Shown here piece by piece: positions 1-6,392 of a stretch of DNA of 8,950 nucleotides. The translations under genes and the position numbers were made by a program. The stretch's first letter is position 1. Each line of letters starts with the position of its first letter. Source of the DNA: JBFXEO01 sp050180015 (GTDB lineage: Bacteria > Bacteroidota > Bacteroidia > Bacteroidales > Tenuifilaceae); NCBI GenBank assembly GCA_050180015.1, contig JBFXEO010000117.1:1-8950 (forward strand), in the 5' to 3' direction. The notes under the pieces were generated by a model. The model ran no database searches and had not been told where the DNA came from. It worked only from the letters and a program-made list of their open reading frames with translations.

Positions 1-1
1 C

Positions 2-601
2 CAACCCTCCGTTGCAAACTATACCAACAGCTGGTTGATGCTTATTTCCGGCTCTAAAGCATTTTCCTACGCTGGTCAACGTATTGGATGTGTGGTTATA
101 AATAACGAACTGTATAAACGCCGTTTTCCCGACCTGAAACGATTCTACAGCTCCGACGAGTTTGGCTACGCCATGCTGTACGGGGCAATATACTCGCTAT
201 CGTCAGGTGCTTGCCACTCCACCCAGTATGGTTTAGCGGCAATACTAAAAGCCGCTAACGATGGTATGTTTAATTTTGTTGAATCGGTTAAAGAGTATGG
301 TGAAAAAGCTAAGGTGATGAAGAAACTCTTTACCGGCAATGGATTCAAAATTGTTTACGACATGGATGAGGAAAAACCCTTGGCCGATGGATTTTACTTC
401 ACCATTTCGTACCCCGGTTTCAACGGCGAAGATTTAATTGAAGAGTTGCTATACTATGGAATTAGTGCCATTTCGCTGGCCATAACCGGCAGTGAACGTA
501 CAGAAGGGTTACGTGCCTGCGTATCGCAGGTCCGGAGAGAGCAATTCCCTGAGCTGGAATTCCGGCTTAAAAAATTTCATGAGCATCATCCTGTTAAGTA
601 A
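2..601 (+). CDS. PLP-dependent class I/II aminotransferase, C-terminal part (5' end outside window)
   Basis: The reading frame is open from the window edge, so the N-terminal half lies upstream; about 199 residues are visible. It starts mid-protein, with the segment SGSKAFSYAGQRIG ahead of the ATG-free frame's main body. This matches the fold-type I aminotransferase signature S-x-S-K-x-F-x-x-x-G-x-R-x-G. The Lys encoded at 56-58 is the expected Schiff-base lysine for pyridoxal phosphate, and the following Arg is the usual phosphate contact. Near the C-terminus, a GLRACVSQ stretch is where the substrate-carboxylate-binding Arg normally lies. Such enzymes exchange amino groups between an amino acid and a 2-oxoacid in the cytoplasm. 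The amino-acid substrate cannot be told from this fragment. The gene ends 40 bp before a ferredoxin gene on the same strand that begins a 2-oxoacid:ferredoxin oxidoreductase cluster, which suggests (inference) that the two activities are linked through a shared 2-oxoacid. Confidence 0.88.
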   Translation, partial: QPSVANYTNSWLMLISGSKAFSYAGQRIGCVVINNELYKRRFPDLKRFYSSDEFGYAMLYGAIYSLSSGACHSTQYGLAAILKAANDGMFNFVESVKEYGEKAKVMKKLFTGNGFKIVYDMDEEKPLADGFYFTISYPGFNGEDLIEELLYYGISAISLAITGSERTEGLRACVSQVRREQFPELEFRLKKFHEHHPVK

Positions 602-641
602 CATAAGAACAAATAACTATCATTTTCAAAATACAAGTATT

Positions 642-878
642 ATGGCAAAAATAAGAGGAGCAATTGTTGTTGACACTGAAAAATGCAAAGGTTGCAGCCT
701 TTGCGTTGTTGCCTGTCCATCAAAAGTTATTGAACTGGCCAGAGAGGTAAACGGCAAAGGATACAACTATGCCTATATGGCTAATCCCGATGCTTGCATA
801 GGCTGTGCAAACTGTGCGCTTGTTTGCCCCGATAGCGTTATCTCTGTTTACAAGGTGAAAACCGAGGCTAATGTTTAA
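642..878 (+). CDS. korD: 2 x [4Fe-4S] ferredoxin subunit (delta) of 2-oxoacid:ferredoxin oxidoreductase
   Basis: A 78-residue bacterial-type ferredoxin. It has two complete cluster motifs, CKGCSLCVVACP (Cys15, 18, 21, 25) and CIGCANCALVCP (Cys52, 55, 58, 62), the normal pattern for two [4Fe-4S] clusters. The length and the position just ahead of alpha, beta and gamma subunit genes fit the delta subunit that carries electrons from the catalytic core to free ferredoxin. The D-A-B-C order is that known from the Helicobacter oorDABC operon. The ATG at 642 is chosen because it gives a normal ferredoxin N-terminus (MAKIRGAIVVD). The frame is open upstream to 492, but that extension would lie inside the aminotransferase coding sequence and is not ferredoxin-like. 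The gap to the upstream stop is 40 bp and to korA 36 bp, with no obvious internal promoter, so co-transcription is likely. Substrate class (2-oxoglutarate or branched-chain 2-oxoacids) cannot be settled from this subunit. Confidence 0.9.
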   Translation: MAKIRGAIVVDTEKCKGCSLCVVACPSKVIELAREVNGKGYNYAYMANPDACIGCANCALVCPDSVISVYKVKTEANV

Positions 879-914
879 AATTAACTGAATTTTGATAATA
901 TTAACCCAAAAGAA

Positions 915-2000
915 ATGGCAGATTACAAACTAATGAAAGGAAACGAGGCAATAGCCGAAGCCTCCATTCGCTGTGGTTGCGACGGATATTTCGGCTACCC
1001 CATTACCCCTCAATCAGAAATTTTAGAGACCCTCACAGCCCGTAAGCCATGGGAAGAAACCGGAATGGTTGTACTACAGGCCGAGAGTGAAGTTGCGGCC
1101 ATCAATATGGTTTACGGCGGGGCCGGATGCGGTAAAAAAGTTATGACATCGTCCTCAAGCCCCGGTATCAGCCTAAAGCAGGAGGGGATTACATACATTG
1201 CAGGGGCAGAATTACCCTGTCTTATAGTAAATGTGGTTCGCGGGGGTCCCGGTTTGGGCACAATCCAGCCAGCACAGAGCGATTACTTCCAAGCCGTTAA
1301 GGGGGGTGGACATGGCGATTATAAACTAATAGTTCTGGCACCTGCATCGGTTCAGGAAATGTATGACTTTGTTGACTTAGGTTTTGAGCTGGCCTTCAAA
1401 TACCGCAATCCGGCAATGATACTTTCCGACGGAGTTATTGGCCAAATGATGGAAAAGGTTCAAATAGGCGCGTATAAGCCCCGCATGAGCAACGAAGAAA
1501 TTATTGCACGTTACGGTTCATGGATAACTACAGGCAAGCCAAACAGCCGTCAGCGCAACATAATAACATCGCTCGATCTTGATGCTAGCCGTCAGGAACA
1601 ATTCAACCTAAAACTTCAGCGCAAATACAAAGAAATTGAGGACAACGAGGTTCGCTTCGAAAAAATATCGTGCGACGATGCTGAGTACCTTTTGGTTGCC
1701 TACGGCTCGTCGAGTCGTATTTGCCAAAAGGCTGTAGATCTGGCCCGAGGAAAGGGCATCAGGATTGGCCTGTTACGTCCCATCACCCTTTTCCCCTATC
1801 CAACCAAGGCAATACAGTCAATGCTTAGCCAGGTAAAAGGCATTTTAGCTGTAGAAATGAGTGCCGGGCAAATGGTTGAAGACGTGCGTCTTGCTGTAAA
1901 CGGGAGGGTTAAGGTTGAGCATTACGGCAGAATGGGTGGCGTAATTCCCACTCCCAACGAGGTTGTTAAGGCAATAGAAGACAAACTAATTAATGGCTAA
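915..2000 (+). CDS. korA: 2-oxoacid:ferredoxin oxidoreductase subunit alpha (KorA/VorB type)
   Basis: 361 residues, the usual size for a stand-alone alpha subunit. The N-terminal pyrimidine-binding-like domain shows the family motif FGYPITPQSEI (residues 26-36), a QAESE segment (55-59), a TSSSSPG loop (78-84) and GPGLGTIQPAQSD (111-123). The C-terminal transketolase-like domain has LRPITLFPYP (287-296) and VEMSAGQM (313-320). Together with the beta subunit it decarboxylates a 2-oxoacid, transfers the acyl group to CoA and passes electrons to Fe-S clusters in the cytoplasm. The gamma domain is a separate gene here, not fused to the N-terminus as in the long alpha subunits of many aerobic Bacteroidota. 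This points to the four-subunit anaerobic form. Close homologues are named either 2-oxoglutarate (KorA) or 3-methyl-2-oxobutanoate (VorB) oxidoreductase, and I cannot distinguish them by eye. The stop codon overlaps the korB start by 8 bp. Confidence 0.9.
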   Translation: MADYKLMKGNEAIAEASIRCGCDGYFGYPITPQSEILETLTARKPWEETGMVVLQAESEVAAINMVYGGAGCGKKVMTSSSSPGISLKQEGITYIAGAELPCLIVNVVRGGPGLGTIQPAQSDYFQAVKGGGHGDYKLIVLAPASVQEMYDFVDLGFELAFKYRNPAMILSDGVIGQMMEKVQIGAYKPRMSNEEIIARYGSWITTGKPNSRQRNIITSLDLDASRQEQFNLKLQRKYKEIEDNEVRFEKISCDDAEYLLVAYGSSSRICQKAVDLARGKGIRIGLLRPITLFPYPTKAIQSMLSQVKGILAVEMSAGQMVEDVRLAVNGRVKVEHYGRMGGVIPTPNEVVKAIEDKLING

Positions 2001-2766
2001 CAAGATGGATATTAAGGATATAATTAAAGAAGAAAACCTTGTTTACTCCAAAACAAAGGTTCTCACCGATAACACCATGCACTACTGCCCGGGTTGTACG
2101 CATGGCGTTGTTCACAAAGTTATTGCCGAGGTAATTGAAGAACTCAACATTCAGGATAAAACCATTGGCGTTTCACCCGTAGGCTGCTCAGTTTTGGCGT
2201 ACAACTACCTGGACATAGACTGGCAGGAAGCAGCGCATGGCAGGGCCCCCGCCGTTGCAACAGCCATCAATCGTTTACATCCCGAAAAATATGTATTCAC
2301 CTACCAGGGCGACGGCGACTTGGCTTCCATTGGTACTGCCGAAATAATACATGCCTGCAACCGTGGCGAAAAGATGGTGGTCATTTTTATTAACAACGGA
2401 ATTTACGGTATGACGGGAGGCCAGATGGCACCAACAACGCTAGAGGGAATGCCAACCTCAACATCACCCTACGGAAGGGATGTTGAAATGACCGGACACC
2501 CTTTGAGAATTACCGAGCTAATTGCCCAGCTGCCCGGCACATGCTTTGTTACACGCCAATCAGCACATACCCCGGCAGCCGTTCGTAAACTGAAAAAAGC
2601 CGTTACCAAAGCATTTGAAAATACAGGAAAAAGAAAAGGCACCTCGTTCATCGAGGTGGTTTCTACCTGCAATTCGGGATGGAAGCTTTCCCCTGTAAAA
2701 TCGAATGAGTGGATGGTTGAGCACATGTTTCCATACTATCCCCTGGGTGACTTAAAAGATGAATAG
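1993..2766 (+). CDS. korB: 2-oxoacid:ferredoxin oxidoreductase subunit beta (thiamine diphosphate-binding)
   Basis: 257 residues, a typical beta-subunit length. It carries CPGC (residues 32-35), the conserved VGCS segment (63-66), and the thiamine diphosphate/Mg motif GDGD (106-109) followed about 25 residues later by NNGIYGMTGGQ (134-144). An APTT segment that is strongly conserved in this family follows. This subunit holds the thiamine cofactor and, with the alpha subunit, forms the active site for oxidative decarboxylation of the 2-oxoacid. The first ATG (1993) overlaps the last 8 bp of korA, which suggests translational coupling. A second in-frame ATG at 2005 would remove the overlap and give a protein four residues shorter; the sequence does not decide between them. 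The gap to korC is 29 bp. Family naming (Kor or Vor) is ambiguous, as for the alpha subunit. Confidence 0.9.
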   Translation: MANKMDIKDIIKEENLVYSKTKVLTDNTMHYCPGCTHGVVHKVIAEVIEELNIQDKTIGVSPVGCSVLAYNYLDIDWQEAAHGRAPAVATAINRLHPEKYVFTYQGDGDLASIGTAEIIHACNRGEKMVVIFINNGIYGMTGGQMAPTTLEGMPTSTSPYGRDVEMTGHPLRITELIAQLPGTCFVTRQSAHTPAAVRKLKKAVTKAFENTGKRKGTSFIEVVSTCNSGWKLSPVKSNEWMVEHMFPYYPLGDLKDE

Positions 2767-2795
2767 GATTATCAACAAATAAAATCCAACGAAAA

Positions 2796-3341
2796 ATGAC
2801 AGAAGAAATCATTATAGCCGGTTTTGGCGGTCAAGGTGTACTCTCAATGGGAAAAATTCTGGCCTACTCGGGAATCATGCAAAACCAGGAGGTTTCGTGG
2901 ATGCCATCGTATGGCCCTGAAATGCGTGGCGGTACGGCTAACGTTACCGTAATCCTGAGCGATACCCGTATCAGCTCACCAATCCTTCAGGAATTCGACA
3001 CGGCCATTATTCTTAACCAGCAATCGCTGGATAAGTTCGAAAAGATGATTAAGCCCGGCGGAACCTTAATATACGACCCGAATGGAATTACGCATCACCC
3101 AAGCCGTAAAGATATTAGCATATACAGGGTTGAAGCAGCCGAGGAGGCTGCACGAATGAAAAGTGCTAAAACCTTCAACATGATTGTGCTGGGTGCTTTT
3201 CTAAAAATAAAACCCATTGTAATCCTCGATAATGTTATAAAAGGTCTGGAAAAGTCACTTCCTGAACGACATCATCATTTAATTCCTATGAACAAGGAGG
3301 CAATACAGAAAGGGATGGAAGTTGTTCAAAGATTAAACTAA
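2796..3341 (+). CDS. korC: 2-oxoacid:ferredoxin oxidoreductase subunit gamma
   Basis: 181 residues, matching the stand-alone gamma subunit (catalytic domain of pyruvate/ketoisovalerate oxidoreductase). The N-terminal GFGGQGVL (residues 9-16) is the hallmark Gly-rich loop. SYGPEMRGGTANVTV (38-52) and NMIVLGAF (128-135) are also strongly conserved in the family. In related enzymes this domain is associated with coenzyme A binding and helps close the active site formed by alpha and beta. It is the last gene of the D-A-B-C block and is followed after 13 bp by a hairpin that probably ends the transcript. The start ATG at 2796 places the Gly-rich loop at its usual distance from the N-terminus. No missing motif or frameshift is seen. 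Confidence 0.9.
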   Translation: MTEEIIIAGFGGQGVLSMGKILAYSGIMQNQEVSWMPSYGPEMRGGTANVTVILSDTRISSPILQEFDTAIILNQQSLDKFEKMIKPGGTLIYDPNGITHHPSRKDISIYRVEAAEEAARMKSAKTFNMIVLGAFLKIKPIVILDNVIKGLEKSLPERHHHLIPMNKEAIQKGMEVVQRLN

Positions 3342-3354
3342 CCGTTCAAATGAG

Positions 3355-3378
3355 TAAGCCCTGAGTTATCGGGGCTTA
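3355..3378. terminator. hairpin between convergent korC and TPR gene
   Basis: TAAGCCC (3355-3361) and GGGCTTA (3372-3378) form a perfect 7-bp stem with a 10-nt loop. It lies in the 41-bp gap between the korC stop (+) and the stop of the minus-strand TPR gene. Neither strand has a strong U-run after the stem, so this is a plausible but weak bidirectional terminator, inferred from its position. Confidence 0.5.
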
Positions 3379-3382
3379 TCCA

Positions 3383-3649
3383 TTAATGGTTGTATAGATT
3401 GGGATCGCGAAAAATGAGAATACTTTTAGACATCTCCAGCATTGCCCTGGCCTCATCGAAAGAGGAATTTATTTCGAGTGCTTTGCTGTAGCAACTGATT
3501 GCGGCGGTAATATTTCCAAGCCTTGATTTTACCTTACCGCGTAAGTACCAAGTTTCTGCATCCGAATCGGGCAATGTTGCCACAAACGCCTCTGCCTCGT
3601 GGTGTTTGTTATCCATGAAAAATTCATTCAATTTATCCCGGGCAATCAT
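3383..3649 (-). CDS. small tetratricopeptide-repeat protein
   Basis: 88 residues with no signal peptide. The middle part (about residues 31-64) fits one TPR unit: Trp34, Gly38, Ala49/Ala50, Tyr54 and Ala57 stand at the usual helix-packing positions, and a second partial helix follows (FDEARAMLEMSKS). The C-terminus ends in FRDPNLYNH. A single TPR is too short to form a full superhelix, so it may dimerise or pack on a partner; that is inference. It is the last gene of the yicC-gmk-nadD-TPR series and starts only 3 bp after the nadD stop, so it is almost certainly co-transcribed. The ATG at 3649 is the first available; a later Met (residue 12) would shorten the first helix. Its biological role is unknown. 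Confidence 0.72.
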   Translation of the reverse strand: MIARDKLNEFFMDNKHHEAEAFVATLPDSDAETWYLRGKVKSRLGNITAAISCYSKALEINSSFDEARAMLEMSKSILIFRDPNLYNH

Positions 3650-3652
3650 CGC

Positions 3653-4246
3653 TTAAGCATGAACTTGCGAAACACCGTAAAGATTATTATGTTCAATGTA
3701 ATCACAAACATCGTCGGGCACGTATCCGCCCACATTCTGCCCATTCTTAACAAGCGTTCGAATTTGTGTAGATGAAATTCCCAGCACGGGCGCGTCAATT
3801 AGGGTAAATCTGGGAGATGGGAATTCAATAAAAATGGCATTGTTCTCCCTGGGGTAAACATATATATCCCAGCCAGCCACAAGTGTTTCGTACTCTTTCC
3901 AACGGTTTAACGTTTTCACGGAATCCGATCCCATAAGTATCACAAAATCAATACCCGGGTAAACCCGAGAGAACTCCCTTAAACTATCGATGGTGTATGA
4001 TGGACTTGCCATACCCAATTCAAGTTCGCTCACCTTTAACCGGGGGTTGTTATCGGGCAATGCCAGGTATAGCATATTTAACCGATCCCGTTCTGGAGCC
4101 AATTCTTCCTTTTCTTTAAGCGGATTTTGAGGGCTAATTACAAACCAAATCTCCTGTAAGTCTGAGAATTCAAGGAGATATTCTGCAATAACTAGATGCC
4201 CCGTATGAATTGGATTAAACGAACCAAAAAATAAACCCACTCGCAT
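3653..4246 (-). CDS. nadD: nicotinate-nucleotide adenylyltransferase
   Basis: 197 residues, normal for NadD. It transfers AMP from ATP to nicotinate mononucleotide to give deamido-NAD in the cytoplasm, the penultimate step of NAD synthesis. The nucleotidyltransferase signature GSFNPIHTGH (residues 8-17) includes the HxGH-type catalytic histidines. SPQNPLK (38-44), GSDS (106-109), the substrate-stacking RW pair (115-116) and the C-terminal ISSTQIR (157-163), which binds ATP phosphates, are all present. The terminal VCDYIEHNNLY is also typical. The ATG at 4246 puts the GSFNP loop right after the first beta strand, as expected. It lies 3 bp from gmk upstream and 3 bp from the TPR gene downstream, so it is inside an operon. 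No anomalies are seen. Confidence 0.95.
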   Translation of the reverse strand: MRVGLFFGSFNPIHTGHLVIAEYLLEFSDLQEIWFVISPQNPLKEKEELAPERDRLNMLYLALPDNNPRLKVSELELGMASPSYTIDSLREFSRVYPGIDFVILMGSDSVKTLNRWKEYETLVAGWDIYVYPRENNAIFIEFPSPRFTLIDAPVLGISSTQIRTLVKNGQNVGGYVPDDVCDYIEHNNLYGVSQVHA

Positions 4247-4249
4247 ATA

Positions 4250-4816
4250 TCAACTTTTTATGAATGAATCTATAACCTTGTCGGCGTCACTGAATGCCAC
4301 CTCCAGCTGTTTGTTTACAATAACCGCATCAAACTGATCCGCATACTGCATTTCCTCTAGCGCCTTGTTCACCCTAACATTAAGGGATTCTTGGGTTTCT
4401 GTTCCTCTTCCCCTTAACCGTAACCGCAGCTCATCAACCGAAGGTGGCATAACGAATACTGCCAGGGAGTTCTGCGGGAATAGCTTCTTCAAATTTATAC
4501 CGCCCCTTACGTCCACATCGAACATAACGTGATGGCCTTTTGACCAAATCCGTCTTACCTCGGACCACAACGTTCCGTAGTACGATCCGGGGTAAACCTC
4601 TTCCCATTCAACAAATTCATTACTATTTATTTTCTGCTTAAACTCATCGACGCTCAAAAAATAGTAATCAACCTTATCCTTTTCTCCGGAACGGGGTGGC
4701 CGGCTACACGCTGAAATGGAAAACTCAAGGTTCGGGTATTTCGAAAGAAAATGCTTTACAATTGTTGTTTTACCTGCACCCGATGGCGCTGAAAAAATTA
4801 TCAATTTGCCTTCCAT
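4250..4816 (-). CDS. gmk: guanylate kinase
   Basis: 188 residues, standard for bacterial Gmk. It phosphorylates GMP to GDP with ATP in the cytoplasm. The P-loop SAPSGAGKTT has Lys16 and Thr17. The GMP-binding region has SRPPR (38-42) and GEKDKVDYYF (44-53), and the Tyr-Tyr-Gly-Thr motif (79-82) follows. DVRGGINLKK (102-111) and the lid loop RGRGT (135-139) are also in place. At 38 a Ser replaces the more common Thr of the TRPPR motif, a mild variation. It starts 54 bp after the yicC stop. That gap holds TATAATTG, one mismatch from the Bacteroidota -7 consensus, so a weak internal promoter is possible. It ends 3 bp before nadD. Confidence 0.96.
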   Translation of the reverse strand: MEGKLIIFSAPSGAGKTTIVKHFLSKYPNLEFSISACSRPPRSGEKDKVDYYFLSVDEFKQKINSNEFVEWEEVYPGSYYGTLWSEVRRIWSKGHHVMFDVDVRGGINLKKLFPQNSLAVFVMPPSVDELRLRLRGRGTETQESLNVRVNKALEEMQYADQFDAVIVNKQLEVAFSDADKVIDSFIKS

Positions 4817-4831
4817 GCTTACTAATAGTAT

Positions 4832-4839
4832 AACAATTA
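4832..4839 (-). promoter_or_regulatory. possible weak promoter for gmk
   Basis: On the minus strand this reads TATAATTG, one mismatch from the Bacteroidota -7 element TAnnTTTG. A TTTTG lies about 22 nt upstream at a -33-like distance. It is in the 54-bp yicC-gmk gap. The match is imperfect, and the region is AT-rich, so chance occurrence is quite possible. Confidence 0.25.
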
Positions 4840-4870
4840 TAAAAAACTTTCGTGAATTTAGGGCAAAAGG

Positions 4871-5749
4871 TCAGAGAATATTCAAAACTTGCTCCTTAAT
4901 TTTTTCCAACTCATCCTTCATCATCACCACGATCCTTTGAATGTCGGCGTTGCTGGCCTTTGACCCCAGGGTATTGATTTCACGCCCCATTTCCTGTGCA
5001 ATGAATCCGAGCTTTCTACCAGCTGGTTCATCCAGCTTAACCGTCTCCAGAAAGTATTTACAGTGATTTTTCAACCGTACTTTTTCCTCTGTAATGTCCA
5101 ACTTTTCAAGGTAGTATATTACTTCCTGTTCAAACCGATCTGAATCAATCTTCACATCCTTTGATATCCCCTTGAGGCTATCGGATATTCTTGTTTTAAT
5201 ATCTGCAATTCGTTGCTTTTCGTATGGTTCAACTTGCTCTAAATAGCTTAAAATTAGATCAACACGCGTTACAATATCTTTCTCCAGTACCTTTCCCTCC
5301 TGAACCCTGAACATATTAATCTGATCGAGCACCCTAACGGTTAGCTGCCTAATTTCATTCCATTCCTCCGCGGTCACTTCATCGCGCTTAACTTTAAGTA
5401 CATCTGGAAGGCGGAGGATTGTTTGGAATACGGGCTCGTTGATTAAACCAATACCGTTCTCCCTGGATAACTGAACCAGCTGGCTGTAATACGAGGCAAA
5501 TACATTGCCATTAATTGGAGCTGCAGCCGATTCGGTAGAATCTTCAACCGTTACCTGAAAGTCAATTTTTCCCCTCATAAGTCGCTGCGAAATAGCTGAA
5601 CGCAAATCCATTTCTATATCCCTATAAGTAGGCGGAAGTTTCACATTCAAATCGAGTTGCTTGCTATTTAGGGAACGTATCTCGGCAATAATTTTCTTAG
5701 CCCCAGATTCAGCTTCGGCCTTACCAAAGCCCGTCATCGAAATCAGCAT
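4871..5749 (-). CDS. yicC: YicC/YloC family endoribonuclease
   Basis: 292 residues, close to the ~290 of characterised YicC/YloC proteins, a family shown to cleave RNA and linked to stationary-phase fitness and small-RNA turnover. The N-terminal YicC domain opens with MTGFG (residues 5-9) and EIRSLNSKQLDLNVKLP (23-39). The C-terminal DUF1732 domain shows the strongly conserved LGFIAQEMGREINTLGSKA (247-265) ahead of a charged terminal helix. The start at 5749 gives MLISMTGFG, a usual N-terminus in this family; the Met at 5737 would begin directly at MTGFG and is the alternative. It is the first gene of the minus-strand series and has a good TAnnTTTG element just upstream. Linkage of yicC with gmk is widespread in bacteria. 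Confidence 0.93.
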   Translation of the reverse strand: MLISMTGFGKAEAESGAKKIIAEIRSLNSKQLDLNVKLPPTYRDIEMDLRSAISQRLMRGKIDFQVTVEDSTESAAAPINGNVFASYYSQLVQLSRENGIGLINEPVFQTILRLPDVLKVKRDEVTAEEWNEIRQLTVRVLDQINMFRVQEGKVLEKDIVTRVDLILSYLEQVEPYEKQRIADIKTRISDSLKGISKDVKIDSDRFEQEVIYYLEKLDITEEKVRLKNHCKYFLETVKLDEPAGRKLGFIAQEMGREINTLGSKASNADIQRIVVMMKDELEKIKEQVLNIL

Positions 5750-5775
5750 AAAACAAGTTTTTATTATTAGCTAAA

Positions 5776-5783
5776 CAAAGGTA
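5776..5783 (-). promoter_or_regulatory. -7 element of yicC promoter
   Basis: On the minus strand this reads TACCTTTG, an exact match to the Bacteroidota TAnnTTTG element. Transcription would start near 5769, leaving a leader of about 20 nt before the ATG at 5749. No clear TTG -33 element is seen at the usual distance. It probably drives the whole yicC-gmk-nadD-TPR operon. Confidence 0.55.
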
Positions 5784-5847
5784 ACCCAGATTTATTAATG
5801 TTACTATAAATAGAACAAATTTGTAGGTATGCGGTAATGTACAAATT

Positions 5848-5867
5848 TTTGCTTTAATTAAAGCAAA
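5848..5867. promoter_or_regulatory. perfect 20-bp palindrome, candidate operator
   Basis: TTTGCTTTAATTAAAGCAAA is its own reverse complement over all 20 bases. It lies in the divergent region between yicC (-) and the DUF486 gene (+). Its centre (5857.5) is near the midpoint between the predicted start sites, about 5769 and 5942. No T-run follows it on either strand, so it is more likely a protein-binding site than a terminator. A smaller palindrome ACAAATTTGT lies at 5815-5824, and ACAAATTT recurs at 5841-5848. Confidence 0.5.
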
Positions 5868-5927
5868 CGTTATGCTACTAACTCTAAAAAAATTCCAATC
5901 GATACGGCAGCAATGCGCAATAAGTGA

Positions 5928-5935
5928 TACATTTG
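5928..5935 (+). promoter_or_regulatory. -7 element of DUF486 gene promoter
   Basis: TACATTTG is an exact TAnnTTTG match. Transcription would begin near 5942, about 20 nt before the ATG at 5963. This argues that the upstream in-frame GTG at 5924 is not the start, since it would lie outside the transcript. No convincing -33 TTG is seen. Confidence 0.55.
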
Positions 5936-5962
5936 CACCGCTATTTACTTGTTCTAAATCCA

Positions 5963-6331
5963 ATGAGAGGGTTCTACACGATTTTACTCCTGATTCTGTC
6001 CAATTCATTTATGACACTTGCCTGGTATGGTCATCTGAAATTTAAAGAATTGAAATGGTTTGAGAATTTAGGATTAGCTGCCATAGTTCTGATAAGTTGG
6101 GGCGTTGCACTTTTCGAATATTTTTTTCAGGTACCGGCAAACCGGCTTGGGTTTAGAGGAAACGGCGGCCCATTTTCGCTGGTTGAACTCAAAGTAATTC
6201 AGGAGGTGATAACCTTGGTGGTATTTACCCTTTTTACATTAATTGCTTTTAAGGCTGAAACCTTTCGTTTCAACCATTTAATAGGTTTTTTATTCCTGAT
6301 CCTGGCCGTTTACTTTATTTTTAAAAAGTAG
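5963..6331 (+). CDS. DUF486 / DMT-family small membrane protein
   Basis: 122 residues with four predicted transmembrane helices (about 4-22, 35-55, 80-98, 103-120), half the size of a full drug/metabolite transporter. It carries the DUF486 hallmark FEYFFQVPANRLG (51-63), followed by FSLVELKVIQEVITL (71-85) and a C-terminal AVYFIFKK. Proteins of this type are presumed to sit in the inner membrane and, like small multidrug resistance proteins, may work as dimers; no substrate is established. The ATG at 5963 is preferred over the in-frame GTG at 5924 because the predicted promoter lies at 5928-5935 and the extension is not hydrophobic. It is a single-gene unit, divergent from yicC, and ends at a strong hairpin shared with the convergent lipoprotein gene. 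Confidence 0.85.
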   Translation: MRGFYTILLLILSNSFMTLAWYGHLKFKELKWFENLGLAAIVLISWGVALFEYFFQVPANRLGFRGNGGPFSLVELKVIQEVITLVVFTLFTLIAFKAETFRFNHLIGFLFLILAVYFIFKK

Positions 6332-6358
6332 AGAAATAGTAGAAACTATATGGCAATA

Positions 6359-6382
6359 AGAAAGGGCCTCTCGGCCCTTTCT
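6359..6382. terminator. strong bidirectional hairpin terminator
   Basis: AGAAAGGGCC (6359-6368), loop TCTC, then GGCCCTTTCT (6373-6382) gives a perfect 10-bp GC-rich stem. It sits between the stop of the DUF486 gene (+, 6331) and the stop of the convergent lipoprotein gene (-, 6393). The T-rich 3' side of the stem on either strand suggests it ends both transcripts. Confidence 0.8.
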
Positions 6383-6392
6383 GTAAAAGAAT

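Noticed and set aside
492..641. Upstream extension of the ferredoxin reading frame
   Set aside because: The frame is open, but it lies within the aminotransferase coding sequence and its translation is not ferredoxin-like; the ATG at 642 gives a standard N-terminus.
2469..2726. Antisense open frame inside korB
   Set aside because: It lies entirely opposite a well-supported conserved gene and has no recognisable domain. The same reasoning removes the antisense frame at 166-348.
4716..4940. Plus-strand open frame across the gmk start and yicC end
   Set aside because: It overlaps two conserved minus-strand genes, and its translation shows no domain.
5924..5962. GTG at 5924 as start of the DUF486 protein
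   Set aside because: It lies upstream of and overlaps the predicted -7 element 5928-5935, and the added 13 residues do not resemble the family N-terminus.
5721..6008. Minus-strand open frame across the divergent promoter region
   Set aside because: It overlaps the starts of both yicC and the DUF486 gene and covers both predicted promoters; no domain is seen.
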